NCBI GenBank assembly: GCA_020636955.1
Contig: JACJWY010000006.1
Coordinates: 1-64,000, forward strand
Length of the DNA stretch: 64,000 nt
DNA from: Thermoleophilales bacterium
GTDB lineage: Bacteria > Actinomycetota > Thermoleophilia > Solirubrobacterales > 70-9
Reading direction: 5' to 3'
Below the pieces are notes generated by a model that searched no databases, was not told the DNA's origin, and worked only from the letters and a program-made list of their open reading frames with translations. A program made the translations under genes and the position numbers. This document shows, one piece after another, positions 33,094-40,712 of the stretch (position 1 is the first letter of the stretch; each line of letters opens with the position of its first letter).

Positions 33094-33743
33094 CTCGACT
33101 CGTCCAGTCTCGCCGAGATCCATGTTCCTTCACCGGCGGCGCCCGAGCCGATTGCTGCGAAACCCTGGGACGTCAGTTTCCTTCTGACCAGGCGCTCGGG
33201 TGTGCTGAACGGTGTGTGGTCGCCGTGGCTGGTGGCCAGGATCACGCCACCGCCCGGCCTGAGAACTCTCGCGATTTCGCGAAAGAAAACCGGCATGTTG
33301 ACCTGGGTCACCAGATCGAAGGAGTCATCCGCGAAGGGGAGAGACGATGCGTCGCCAACCCGGAAACTCACCCGCCCCTCGGGATCGAGCCCGATCTTGC
33401 CCCGGGCCTGGCCGATCATCGACTCCGAGATGTCGACACCCCTGATCGAGGCGGTTGGAAACTCACGCGCGAGAAACAGAGATCCCGCGCCGGTTCCGCA
33501 ACCGAGGTCGAGAACCCGTTCCGGCTTGGCCTGGAGGGCGTCGAGGCCTGCGGCAAGCGCTGCGAGGTGACTGGCAGAGCCGGCCGAGGTCCGCTCGTCC
33601 CAGCCCGCCGCGGCGCGATCGAAAAAGCGGCCGACCGAGCTTCCGACCAGTGGCCAGGCCCAGGGAGCGACCGCAGCAAGCCGACAGATCGCCTTGCCGA
33701 CGATGACGGTCTTCCGGTCGGGGGATTGGTTGTTCCCGGGCAC
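33090..33743 (-). CDS. SAM-dependent methyltransferase (UbiE/type 11-like)
   Basis: A 217-residue class I methyltransferase: motif I VLDLGCGTGAGSLFLA, GVDISESMI, motif IV region DDSFDLVTQVN, and LRPGGGVILATS. The substrate is not deducible. GTG at 33743 is the only plausible start. It leads the minus-strand operon methyltransferase, lipid kinase, murT, methyltransferase, gatD, and is divergent from the cyclophilin gene. Confidence 0.88.
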   Translation of the reverse strand: MPGNNQSPDRKTVIVGKAICRLAAVAPWAWPLVGSSVGRFFDRAAAGWDERTSAGSASHLAALAAGLDALQAKPERVLDLGCGTGAGSLFLAREFPTASIRGVDISESMIGQARGKIGLDPEGRVSFRVGDASSLPFADDSFDLVTQVNMPVFFREIARVLRPGGGVILATSHGDHTPFSTPERLVRRKLTSQGFAAIGSGAAGEGTWISARLDESR

Positions 33744-33783
33744 CTGCGGATCATTTCAGAGGCAACGCCATAGACTGGCGCCG

Positions 33784-34434
33784 ATGAATCAGCGCACAAA
33801 GCTTGTGACCCTGGGAGTGATTGGTGTCGCTCTGGCAGTTGTGGTCCTCGTGGTTCTGGTCGGCAGGGGCGGCGACGACGGCGGCGGCGAGACTGCCACT
33901 CCCGTGACCAAGGACGTAAAGCTCCCAAAGCCGCAGCCAGGGTCGATAGTCAAGCAGGGAGAGGCCGCTCGCGTGAAGATGGAAACGACGGAGGGTGACT
34001 TCACGATCGAACTCGACACCACCGATTGGCCGGTCACGGCGAACAGCTTCGCCTACCTGACCGAAAAGAAGTTTTTTGACGGTCTCGGATTTCACCGGAT
34101 CGTTCCCGACTTCGTGATCCAGGGCGGGGACCCGACCGGCTCCGGTGCCGGCGGACCCGGCTACAGCGTGGTCGAGACCCCTCCGAAGAACACCAAATAC
34201 CCGATCGGCACCGTGGCGATGGCAAAAACCGGCGCGGATGCGCCGGGCACCTCCGGCAGCCAGTTCTTCGTGGTCACCGGAGCCGAGGGGTCGAGTCTGA
34301 CTCCCGACTACGCGATAGCCGGCAAGGTCTCGGACGGGATGGATGTGGTCCAGGCGATCGGAAACCTCGGATCGGCTGACGAGACTCCGACCAGGCAGGT
34401 CGTCATTACGAAGGCGACTCTCGAGCAGGGCTGA
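33784..34434 (+). CDS. Membrane-anchored peptidyl-prolyl cis-trans isomerase (cyclophilin type)
   Basis: A 216-residue protein with one N-terminal transmembrane helix (residues ~7-27), a Gly/Asp/Lys linker, and a cyclophilin domain with the catalytic segment FHRIVPDFVIQGGDP and GSQFFV. The topology places the domain outside the membrane, where it could help fold exported proteins. The start is ATG 33784. The TGA stop at 34432 is in the same reading frame as the next gene, which has no standard start near its expected beginning. Confidence 0.93.
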   Translation: MNQRTKLVTLGVIGVALAVVVLVVLVGRGGDDGGGETATPVTKDVKLPKPQPGSIVKQGEAARVKMETTEGDFTIELDTTDWPVTANSFAYLTEKKFFDGLGFHRIVPDFVIQGGDPTGSGAGGPGYSVVETPPKNTKYPIGTVAMAKTGADAPGTSGSQFFVVTGAEGSSLTPDYAIAGKVSDGMDVVQAIGNLGSADETPTRQVVITKATLEQG

Positions 34435-34437
34435 GTT

Positions 34438-35286
34438 CTGTCAGGACGCGAAGCGGAGCCGTTCACGGCTGATGCCGGTGGTCGGAAGCTGGTTGGGGAA
34501 ATCGAAGGGGAGGGACCCGGGATCCTGCTCTGCCACGGACTCTCGGCGACCAGACGCTACGTGGTCCACGGTTCCCGGTACTTGCCTCGGCGCGGCTACC
34601 GGCTGGTTACCTACGACGCTCGCGGCCATGGCCAGAGCGATCCGGCGGCAACCTACGATTACGGAGGGCTGGCAGGGGACCTCGACCTGGTGATCGATTC
34701 GACACTTGCGATGGATTCCGGGGGAGCGGTACTGGGAGGACATTCGATGGGCTGCCATACGGTCACCAGGCGGGCGCTGGCCGATCCCGAAGGAATTCGC
34801 GCCCTGGTCCTGATCGGGCCGGTTTTCATCGGGGAGGCCGACGCCGACTCGAGATGGGACCGGCGGGCCGATGCCCTGGAGCGGGGCGGACCGGAAGCCT
34901 TCGCCGAGGTGGTGGCTGAAAACAGCCCCGGCGCGAAGGCACGCGAAACCGTTTACCGCCTTGCCCGCGACCGGGCCCGCCTTCATCTTCACCCGGAGGC
35001 GGTGGCGCAGGCTCTTCGCGAAGTCCCGCGCTCGAGCCCGTTCCGGAGCCTGGAGGAACTCGCGAACCTGAGGATGCCGGTCCTCATCGTCGCCAGTCAC
35101 GACGAATTTGATCCCGGACACCCGCGGCAGGTGGCAGAACGCTGGGCCGAGGTGATACCGGGCGCCGAACTTATCGGTGAGGCGAAGGGGCAGTCGCCAC
35201 TCGCCTGGCAGGGAGGTCTGCTCTCCCGGGAGATCGAGTCGTTCCTGAACCGACACTCGCTCGGCCCGGGTGGAAGCGACGGGTAG
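34438..35286 (+). CDS. Alpha/beta hydrolase with unclear start codon
   Basis: A predicted alpha/beta-hydrolase fold with nucleophile elbow GGHSMGC (Ser near residue 103), an acid residue region VASHDEFDPG, and a C-terminal domain. The oxyanion-hole segment LLCHGLSATRRY (34525-34560) is in frame but upstream of the first standard start (GTG 34561). No ATG, GTG or TTG occurs in frame between the cyclophilin stop (34432-34434) and 34561. CTG at 34438 with GAGCAGGG upstream is a candidate; read-through of the in-frame TGA, or a sequence error, are alternatives. The usual catalytic His was not clearly located. It is followed by the FGE gene at 9 bp. Confidence 0.75.
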   Translation: MSGREAEPFTADAGGRKLVGEIEGEGPGILLCHGLSATRRYVVHGSRYLPRRGYRLVTYDARGHGQSDPAATYDYGGLAGDLDLVIDSTLAMDSGGAVLGGHSMGCHTVTRRALADPEGIRALVLIGPVFIGEADADSRWDRRADALERGGPEAFAEVVAENSPGAKARETVYRLARDRARLHLHPEAVAQALREVPRSSPFRSLEELANLRMPVLIVASHDEFDPGHPRQVAERWAEVIPGAELIGEAKGQSPLAWQGGLLSREIESFLNRHSLGPGGSDG

Positions 35287-35295
35287 CCTTTTCCC

Positions 35296-36252
35296 ATGGA
35301 TGTGCTCGAGCAAGCTCCGGGGTCGCCGCCCGCCAAGGGGATGGTCTGGATCCCGGGAGGGACCTACCAGATGGGCAGTGAACGTCACTACCCCGAAGAG
35401 CGGCCAAGCGGACCAGTGACGCTGGACGGCTTCTGGATGGACGAAACCGCGATCACCAACCGGCAATTCGCGGAATTCGTCGAAAGCACCGGACATGTGA
35501 CCACCGCCGAGAAAGCGCCGGACCCGGCCATGTATCCGGGAGCCGACCCGGCGATGCTTGTTCCCGGCTCCATCACCTTCGCCAAGCCCCGGGGGCCGGT
35601 CGACCTGTCCGATCCGATGCAATGGTGGGCCTGGACTCCCGGTGCCCAGTGGCGACATCCCTGGGGACCTTCAAGCACCCTGGAAGGGAAGGAAGACCAT
35701 CCGGTGACCCAGGTGACCTGGGAGGACGCGGAAGCTTATGCCCGCTGGGCGGGCAAGCGGCTTCCCACCGAGGTCGAGTGGGAGCGGGCGGGCCGTGGCG
35801 GAATTGAAGGAGCCGAGTTCGCCTGGGGCGAGGAGCTGTCCCCGGCCGGCGAGGAAAGGATGAATCGCTGGATCGGTGAATTCCCGTGGAAGTTCCGACC
35901 TCGTCCGGGCGGGGCCAGGAAGCCGGGCACGGTGGCCGTGAAGTCCTTCGAGCCGAACCCTTTTGGCCTTTTCGAGATCACCGGCAATGCCTGGGAATGG
36001 ACAAGCACCTGGTACTCCGACAGCCATCCCGAGCCGACCAGTCGCTGTTGCGCGCCAGTCAACCCGCGCGGGGCCGGCGTTGACGCCAGCCGGGACCCGG
36101 CCAGTGGCATCCCGCGCAAGGTCCTCAAGGGGGGATCCTTCCTCTGTGCCGAAAATTACTGCTCCCGGTATCGGCCCTCCGCGCGAATTCCGGAAAGCAT
36201 AGAAAGCTCCACGGTCCATATTTCCTTCCGCTGCGTCGCTACAGCCGGATAG
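35296..36252 (+). CDS. Formylglycine-generating enzyme (sulfatase-modifying factor family)
   Basis: A 318-residue FGE-sulfatase domain protein. It begins with the typical GMVWIPGGTYQMGS and has RLPTEVEWERAGRGG, GNAWEWT and VLKGGSFLC. The two active-site Cys of true aerobic FGE are present as Cys284 and Cys289 (C-AENY-C, followed by SRYRPSAR). This supports copper-dependent oxidation of a Cys to formylglycine in sulfatases. No sulfatase gene is in the window. Members lacking these Cys are often mis-called, so their presence is informative. Confidence 0.9.
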   Translation: MDVLEQAPGSPPAKGMVWIPGGTYQMGSERHYPEERPSGPVTLDGFWMDETAITNRQFAEFVESTGHVTTAEKAPDPAMYPGADPAMLVPGSITFAKPRGPVDLSDPMQWWAWTPGAQWRHPWGPSSTLEGKEDHPVTQVTWEDAEAYARWAGKRLPTEVEWERAGRGGIEGAEFAWGEELSPAGEERMNRWIGEFPWKFRPRPGGARKPGTVAVKSFEPNPFGLFEITGNAWEWTSTWYSDSHPEPTSRCCAPVNPRGAGVDASRDPASGIPRKVLKGGSFLCAENYCSRYRPSARIPESIESSTVHISFRCVATAG

Positions 36253-36317
36253 GGTTCTTCCCGTCGCCGGAAAGTCCGCCGGCGGACTGAGAAAGAAGAA
36301 ATCGATGGAGGAGAGAC

Positions 36318-36746
36318 ATGCCTGAAACAAGTGGTTCCCAGCCCCCGGGAGGCTCGGCCGCCTGGGCTTCCTGGGTTGCTTTTGCCGGCATCATGCTGAT
36401 GCTGATCGGTGTGTTCAGCGTCATCGCCGGACTGGCCGCGGTGACCGACGACGGTTACATCGCCAATGCATCGCTCCACGAAGTGTTCCTGGTCAGCTTC
36501 AAGGCCCTCGGCGTGTTCTGGATCCTGCTTGGGATCCTCAAGGTGTTTGCCGGATGGGCCCTGATTCAGGGCCGTGAGTGGGCCCGGATCGTGACCATCA
36601 TTCTGGTCTTCCTTTCGGCGATCAGCCACCTGCTTGACCTGACATCCCAGCCCTATCTGAGCATCCTGATGATCGCGCTCGACCTGGTCATCCTCTATGC
36701 GGTGACCGTCCGCTGGGAAGTGGCGAAGATCGGTATGGGGGACTGA
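36318..36746 (+). CDS. Four-span membrane protein (DUF7144-like)
   Basis: A 142-residue protein with four hydrophobic helices (residues ~18-42, ~60-82, ~88-107, ~110-130). The pattern resembles small actinobacterial membrane proteins of the DUF7144 type, including a conserved W and GREWAR between helices two and three. A GGAGGAGAG ribosome-binding site precedes the ATG. The function is unknown. It lies between the FGE gene and a YihY-family gene. Confidence 0.75.
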   Translation: MPETSGSQPPGGSAAWASWVAFAGIMLMLIGVFSVIAGLAAVTDDGYIANASLHEVFLVSFKALGVFWILLGILKVFAGWALIQGREWARIVTIILVFLSAISHLLDLTSQPYLSILMIALDLVILYAVTVRWEVAKIGMGD

Positions 36747-36831
36747 CTCGCATACCCGGGCTTTAAAACTGAAGGCCCGGGCTTCGAAGCTGCCCGAACC
36801 TCTGAAGCGGTTCGGAGCCGCCTGCTGGGAA

Positions 36832-37662
36832 GTGCTGCTCTCGTTCGATCGTTCGGCGGGCACCCGGCAGGCGGCCCAGCTTTCGTTCTTCGTCCTGCTG
36901 AGCTTCCCGGCCCTGATGTTGCTCGCGGTCTGGATCCTCAGCAACATCTTCGATTCGCCAAATGTCCGGCACGACCTGATCCAGGAACTGATCAACAACC
37001 TCCCTATCGAGCAGGCCCAGGGGAAGAAAGAAATCGAGGACATGCTCGATCAGTTGACCCAGGGGGCCGGCGGCCTGGGCATCCTCTCGATCGTGGTTCT
37101 CCTTTATTCGGTGAGTTCGGCGATCGGCGGCCTGCGGCACGCCGTGGAAACCGCGAACGAGAAGGGCGAGTCCGGCCCGCCATTCCCGAAAAACAAGGTG
37201 CTCGACATCGGCATTACCCTGGTCACCCTTCCGGTCGCTCTCGCCTTCGTCGCACTGGCGCTTTCCCGTGATCTGGCCAAGGTTGTCGATGACAGTGCCT
37301 TGCTCTCCTGGACGGCCGAGAATCTGGGTGGCCCGGTCGGGATTTTCGGGGTCGCCCTGCTTTTCTATACCTGGATCTTCTGGGTGCTGAATCCGGGACC
37401 GACCACCTGGACGAGCGCGGCGGTGGGATCCGCCGTCACCTCCCTCTTGATCTGGCTGATCTATTCCGGGCTGAGAGTCTGGTTCGGCATTTCGGGCGGC
37501 GGGAGCGCCGTTTACGGGGCCCTGGCTGGGTTTCTGGGGCTGTTGCTGTTCCTCAATCTCGCATCGATGGCGGTCGTTCTCGGCGCGCATGTTGCGGCCG
37601 GATGGAGAGTTCACCGGAGCGAAAAGGTCTCGAAAAAGAGTACCGCCGGTCTGGCCGGGTAG
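36832..37662 (+). CDS. YihY/BrkB-family membrane protein
   Basis: At least 276 residues with six predicted helices. The N-terminal signature FDRSAGTRQAAQLSFFVLLS and the later WVLNPGPTTWTSA...GSAVTSLLIW match the YihY (formerly ribonuclease BN) family of inner-membrane proteins of unknown function. GTG 36832 is the first standard start. The open frame extends upstream (KRFGAACWE-like residues that fit the family) with only CTG codons, so the true start may be slightly earlier. Confidence 0.85.
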   Translation: MLLSFDRSAGTRQAAQLSFFVLLSFPALMLLAVWILSNIFDSPNVRHDLIQELINNLPIEQAQGKKEIEDMLDQLTQGAGGLGILSIVVLLYSVSSAIGGLRHAVETANEKGESGPPFPKNKVLDIGITLVTLPVALAFVALALSRDLAKVVDDSALLSWTAENLGGPVGIFGVALLFYTWIFWVLNPGPTTWTSAAVGSAVTSLLIWLIYSGLRVWFGISGGGSAVYGALAGFLGLLLFLNLASMAVVLGAHVAAGWRVHRSEKVSKKSTAGLAG

Positions 37663-37671
37663 ATTGCAGCC

Positions 37672-37944
37672 ATGGGATGCTTCGTAGTGCTCTTCGCGCT
37701 GATCTCGCCCCGACTGGCGCTGTTCTTCATCCTGATCTTCTCCGACTGGATCGGCCGTGCGCTTGATGGCTGGGTCGTGCCGGTGCTGGGGTTCTTCTTT
37801 TTGCCCTGGACCCTGCTCGCGTATGTGGTCATGTGGCAGGTGAGCCCGCATGGGGTGGACGGGTTCGATTGGTTTATCGTCGCCTTCGGTTTCGTGGTCG
37901 ACATCGCGGCTTACGCCAGAACCTCCCAATCGCGGCAGAACTAG
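37672..37944 (+). CDS. Small membrane protein, unknown function
   Basis: A 90-residue protein with three hydrophobic segments (residues ~3-25, ~33-56, ~66-82). The stretch SPRLALFFILIFSDWIGRA is of a type found in many uncharacterised actinobacterial membrane proteins. It starts 10 bp after the YihY-family gene and is probably co-transcribed. No function can be assigned. Confidence 0.7.
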   Translation: MGCFVVLFALISPRLALFFILIFSDWIGRALDGWVVPVLGFFFLPWTLLAYVVMWQVSPHGVDGFDWFIVAFGFVVDIAAYARTSQSRQN

Positions 37945-37963
37945 ATAGCTGCGCCGCGAGGGG

Positions 37964-38440
37964 TCAGTGGACCCAGACCTTCAGGCCGACGATAATCAGG
38001 CCGAAGCTGGCGTTTACGCAGCCGATCAGGAGCCGACGCGGCCAGGACATCTGATCCCTGGTGCCGATCAAAAGGCCCGTCGCGAACAGGACAACGAGTC
38101 CCGCACCCATGGCAACCCAGGTGGCCGAATCGGTACTCAGCGGTGTGACCACGGTCAGGAGCATCGCCGCGGAAGGCAGGAGCGCTCCCTGGACCAGCGG
38201 CCATTCTCTACGCAGGGCGGTCGTGGCGACCTGGCCGGCGTCACGGAACCGGGTGTAGCCCTCGGCCACGATGTCGGCGTACACATGGGCAATCCAGAAG
38301 ATGACCGCGGTCGCGGCCGCCCAGAAGGCGATCAGCACCGGGCCCAGCGACGGGTCTTTGGCGGAGGTGGCAATCACCGCCATCGAAACGATCGTTCCGT
38401 AGATCGCTCCCGCGTAGTTGGTTTCATCGTCCTTGCGCAC
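37964..38440 (-). CDS. Four-span integral membrane protein, unknown function
   Basis: A 158-residue protein with four hydrophobic segments (residues ~12-27, ~35-55, ~85-103, ~108-125) and a fifth weaker one near the C-terminus. The acidic/His segment WIAHVYADIVAEG after the second helix is notable. The family was not recognised. It is convergent with the preceding small membrane protein and divergent from the TetR gene. Confidence 0.65.
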   Translation of the reverse strand: MRKDDETNYAGAIYGTIVSMAVIATSAKDPSLGPVLIAFWAAATAVIFWIAHVYADIVAEGYTRFRDAGQVATTALRREWPLVQGALLPSAAMLLTVVTPLSTDSATWVAMGAGLVVLFATGLLIGTRDQMSWPRRLLIGCVNASFGLIIVGLKVWVH

Positions 38441-38564
38441 GGACCGGAAAGATAGACCCCGCCTGCCGTAAAAGCCGGTTCCACCCGGTCTTCCGGGGGT
38501 GATCGCCCATCATCCCCGCGGGTGACCGGCCCGGGGAACGGATCGGGAAGCGAAACTTCAACTT

Positions 38565-38586
38565 ACAAGTCGGTTGACTGACTTGT
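38565..38586. promoter_or_regulatory. Probable TetR operator upstream of the TetR-P450 operon
   Basis: ACAAGTC (38565-38571) and GACTTGT (38580-38586) form a perfect 7-8-7 inverted repeat 33 bp before the tetR start. A TATATT, possibly a -10 element, follows at 38588. The likely ligand is the adjacent TetR protein. Confidence 0.65.
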
Positions 38587-38619
38587 GTATATTCCGCGCA
38601 TGAGAAGGGCGAGGATTGC

Positions 38620-39231
38620 GTGAGCGACGAGCGACGTCAACAGAAGGAGAGGACCGCCCGCACCAGGGCCGCCGTACTGGAGGCCACGATCGAACTGCTG
38701 GTTCAGCGAGGCTACGCGGGCACCTCGACGAGGCTGGCGGCCGAAAAAGCCGGGGTCTCGCTGGGGGCACTTCAGCATCATTTTCGAACCAAGGCCGAGC
38801 TGACCGTGGACGCGATGCGCTTCGTTACCGACCGCCTCGCCGACGAATTCGTATCTGCAATACCCGGCGACGGTGACGAGATCGAGCGGGTTTCGCTGGC
38901 GCTCGACCGGCTTCTGGTCGTTTTCCGGGGACCGACCTTCGCCGCAGCACTCGAGCTTCACCTGGCGGCCCGGACCGACGAGTCGCTGCGGGAGCCGATC
39001 CGGCAGCTTCATCTCGAAGACCAGAACCGGATTCGCGAAAGCGCGATCGAACTGATGCCCGGCGTCGAAGACCAGCCCGGGTTCGACGCCTGGCTGTTGA
39101 TGTCTGTGTCGGCGATCAGGGGGATGGCGGTGGCGACCATGGGAGTCGAGGACACGGAAGAAGAGTGGCAGCTCCTGAAGGGCCAACTGCTGGATTCGGC
39201 AACAGAGCTACTGAGCAAGGAATCAACGTGA
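38620..39231 (+). CDS. TetR-family transcriptional regulator
   Basis: A 203-residue regulator with a N-terminal helix-turn-helix (ATIELLVQRGYAGTSTRLAAEKAGVSLGALQHHFRTKAEL-type, residues ~18-62) and a ligand-binding domain of helices. The start is GTG 38620 with GAGGA upstream. Its stop overlaps the GTG start of a cytochrome P450 (GTGA), so the two are one operon, and the inverted repeat upstream is the probable operator. The inducer is unknown. Confidence 0.9.
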   Translation: MSDERRQQKERTARTRAAVLEATIELLVQRGYAGTSTRLAAEKAGVSLGALQHHFRTKAELTVDAMRFVTDRLADEFVSAIPGDGDEIERVSLALDRLLVVFRGPTFAAALELHLAARTDESLREPIRQLHLEDQNRIRESAIELMPGVEDQPGFDAWLLMSVSAIRGMAVATMGVEDTEEEWQLLKGQLLDSATELLSKEST

Positions 39232-40673
39232 CCGCAATCGAAAAGCCATTGCCCCCGGGTCCGCGGGGTCTTGACGCCGCAAAGTTTCTGATCAGTTCAA
39301 CCCGGGACTTCAAGAAACCGATGACCGAAATGGCGATTCAGTACGGCGAGGTTGCCCACGTGCGCAACCGGAACCGCGACTTCATCGTGGTCAGCGGTCA
39401 CGAAGCCGCCAGGCACGTGCTGATCAGCAATCAGGACAACTATCGCAAGGGACTCGAATACGAGCTGCTGAGGATCGTGCTCGGAGAGGGCCTGCTGACC
39501 AGCGAAGGTGAGACCTGGCGGAAGCAACGGCGGCTCGTCCAGCCGATGTTCGCCAAACGCTACCTGAAGAACTTCACCGAGCACATGACCCGGGCCACCG
39601 CCGAGGTGCTTGACGGAGAGCCCTTTGCCGGTCTGCCGGAAGGCGAAGTGGTCGATCTGTCCGAGGTATTGATGGCGCTGACCCTTGACATTGTGGGACG
39701 GGCTCTTTTCGGCGCCGACCTGAGCGGCGAGACGGCTCGCAAAGTCGGTCCGGCGATGAATGACGTGCTGGGTCTTGGCACGAAAATGACCCGTCGGCTA
39801 TCGACTTTCGTGATGGCCCAGATGCCGGGAATGAACCTCGAGCGGGCGATTGCGGTAAACCCGGAGGGACGGCGCTTCCAACGGGCGTTGGTCGATCTCA
39901 AGTCGGTGATCGACGAGATGCTGGAGGAGCGCAGCCGGCAATCGGACAAGGGGGATGACCTGGTCGGGCTGATGCTTTCCGCCCGGGACGAGGAAACCGG
40001 CGCCACCATGAGCCGGGAACAGATCGGCGACGAGCTGATGACCTTCATGCTGGCCGGACACGAGACCACTTCGAATGCCCTGGCCTGGACCTGGCGCCGG
40101 CTGTCACTCAACCCCGGAGCCCGGGATCGTCTTTTCGAAGAGGTCGACACCGTCCTCGGCGACCGGATTCCGGACATGGATGACATGGATCGCCTGCCCT
40201 GGACCCGTGCCTGCGTGGAAGAGGCGATGCGAGTGGATTCGCCGGTGTGGACCGTGGGTCGGCAGGCGCTGGAGGAAGACGAGATACTGGGTTACCGGAT
40301 CCCGAAAAACGCCAGCATCATGGTGCTGATCAGCATGATCCACCGCGATCCGCGAATCTGGCCGAACCCCGAGGGCTACGACCCGGCCAGATTCCTGCCG
40401 GAGACCTCGAAGGGTCGGCCACGCCACGCCTACATGCCTTTCGGGGCGGGCCGACGGGTCTGTGTCGGCTCAACCTTCGCGACGGTGGAGGCCACTTTGC
40501 TGGCGGCGATGATCAGCCGACGGCTGCGCTTCGACCTTCCGCGGGGAGCAGAGGTGGAGCAGGAAGCGGTGATCACGCTCAGGCCGAAGGACGGTCTGCC
40601 CATGCATGTCTTTCACCGCCAGCACCAGCCGGCCCCGGCAGAAGCGCCGGAGCCGGATCTGGCTGCGGTCTAG
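39228..40673 (+). CDS. Cytochrome P450
   Basis: A 481-residue P450. It has the I-helix oxygen-binding motif MLAGHETTSNALAW, the K-helix ExxR as EEAMR, and the heme-binding loop FGAGRRVCVGS with the axial Cys. The N-terminus has the proline-rich PLPPGPRGLD, without a membrane anchor, so it is soluble. The start is GTG 39228 (overlap with tetR); an ATG at 39165 lies inside tetR. No dedicated ferredoxin or reductase is adjacent. Substrate unknown; it may be a fatty acid or xenobiotic hydroxylase (CYP102/CYP4-like architecture is a guess). Confidence 0.92.
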   Translation: MTAIEKPLPPGPRGLDAAKFLISSTRDFKKPMTEMAIQYGEVAHVRNRNRDFIVVSGHEAARHVLISNQDNYRKGLEYELLRIVLGEGLLTSEGETWRKQRRLVQPMFAKRYLKNFTEHMTRATAEVLDGEPFAGLPEGEVVDLSEVLMALTLDIVGRALFGADLSGETARKVGPAMNDVLGLGTKMTRRLSTFVMAQMPGMNLERAIAVNPEGRRFQRALVDLKSVIDEMLEERSRQSDKGDDLVGLMLSARDEETGATMSREQIGDELMTFMLAGHETTSNALAWTWRRLSLNPGARDRLFEEVDTVLGDRIPDMDDMDRLPWTRACVEEAMRVDSPVWTVGRQALEEDEILGYRIPKNASIMVLISMIHRDPRIWPNPEGYDPARFLPETSKGRPRHAYMPFGAGRRVCVGSTFATVEATLLAAMISRRLRFDLPRGAEVEQEAVITLRPKDGLPMHVFHRQHQPAPAEAPEPDLAAV

Positions 40674-40712
40674 TCTGGCCGGGCAATAGCCCGGCAGACG
40701 CGGACCGGCGGG

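Noticed and set aside
38574..38593. TTGACT and TATATT as a promoter for tetR
   Set aside because: The spacing is only 8 bp, too short for a -35/-10 pair; TTGACT is more likely operator sequence.
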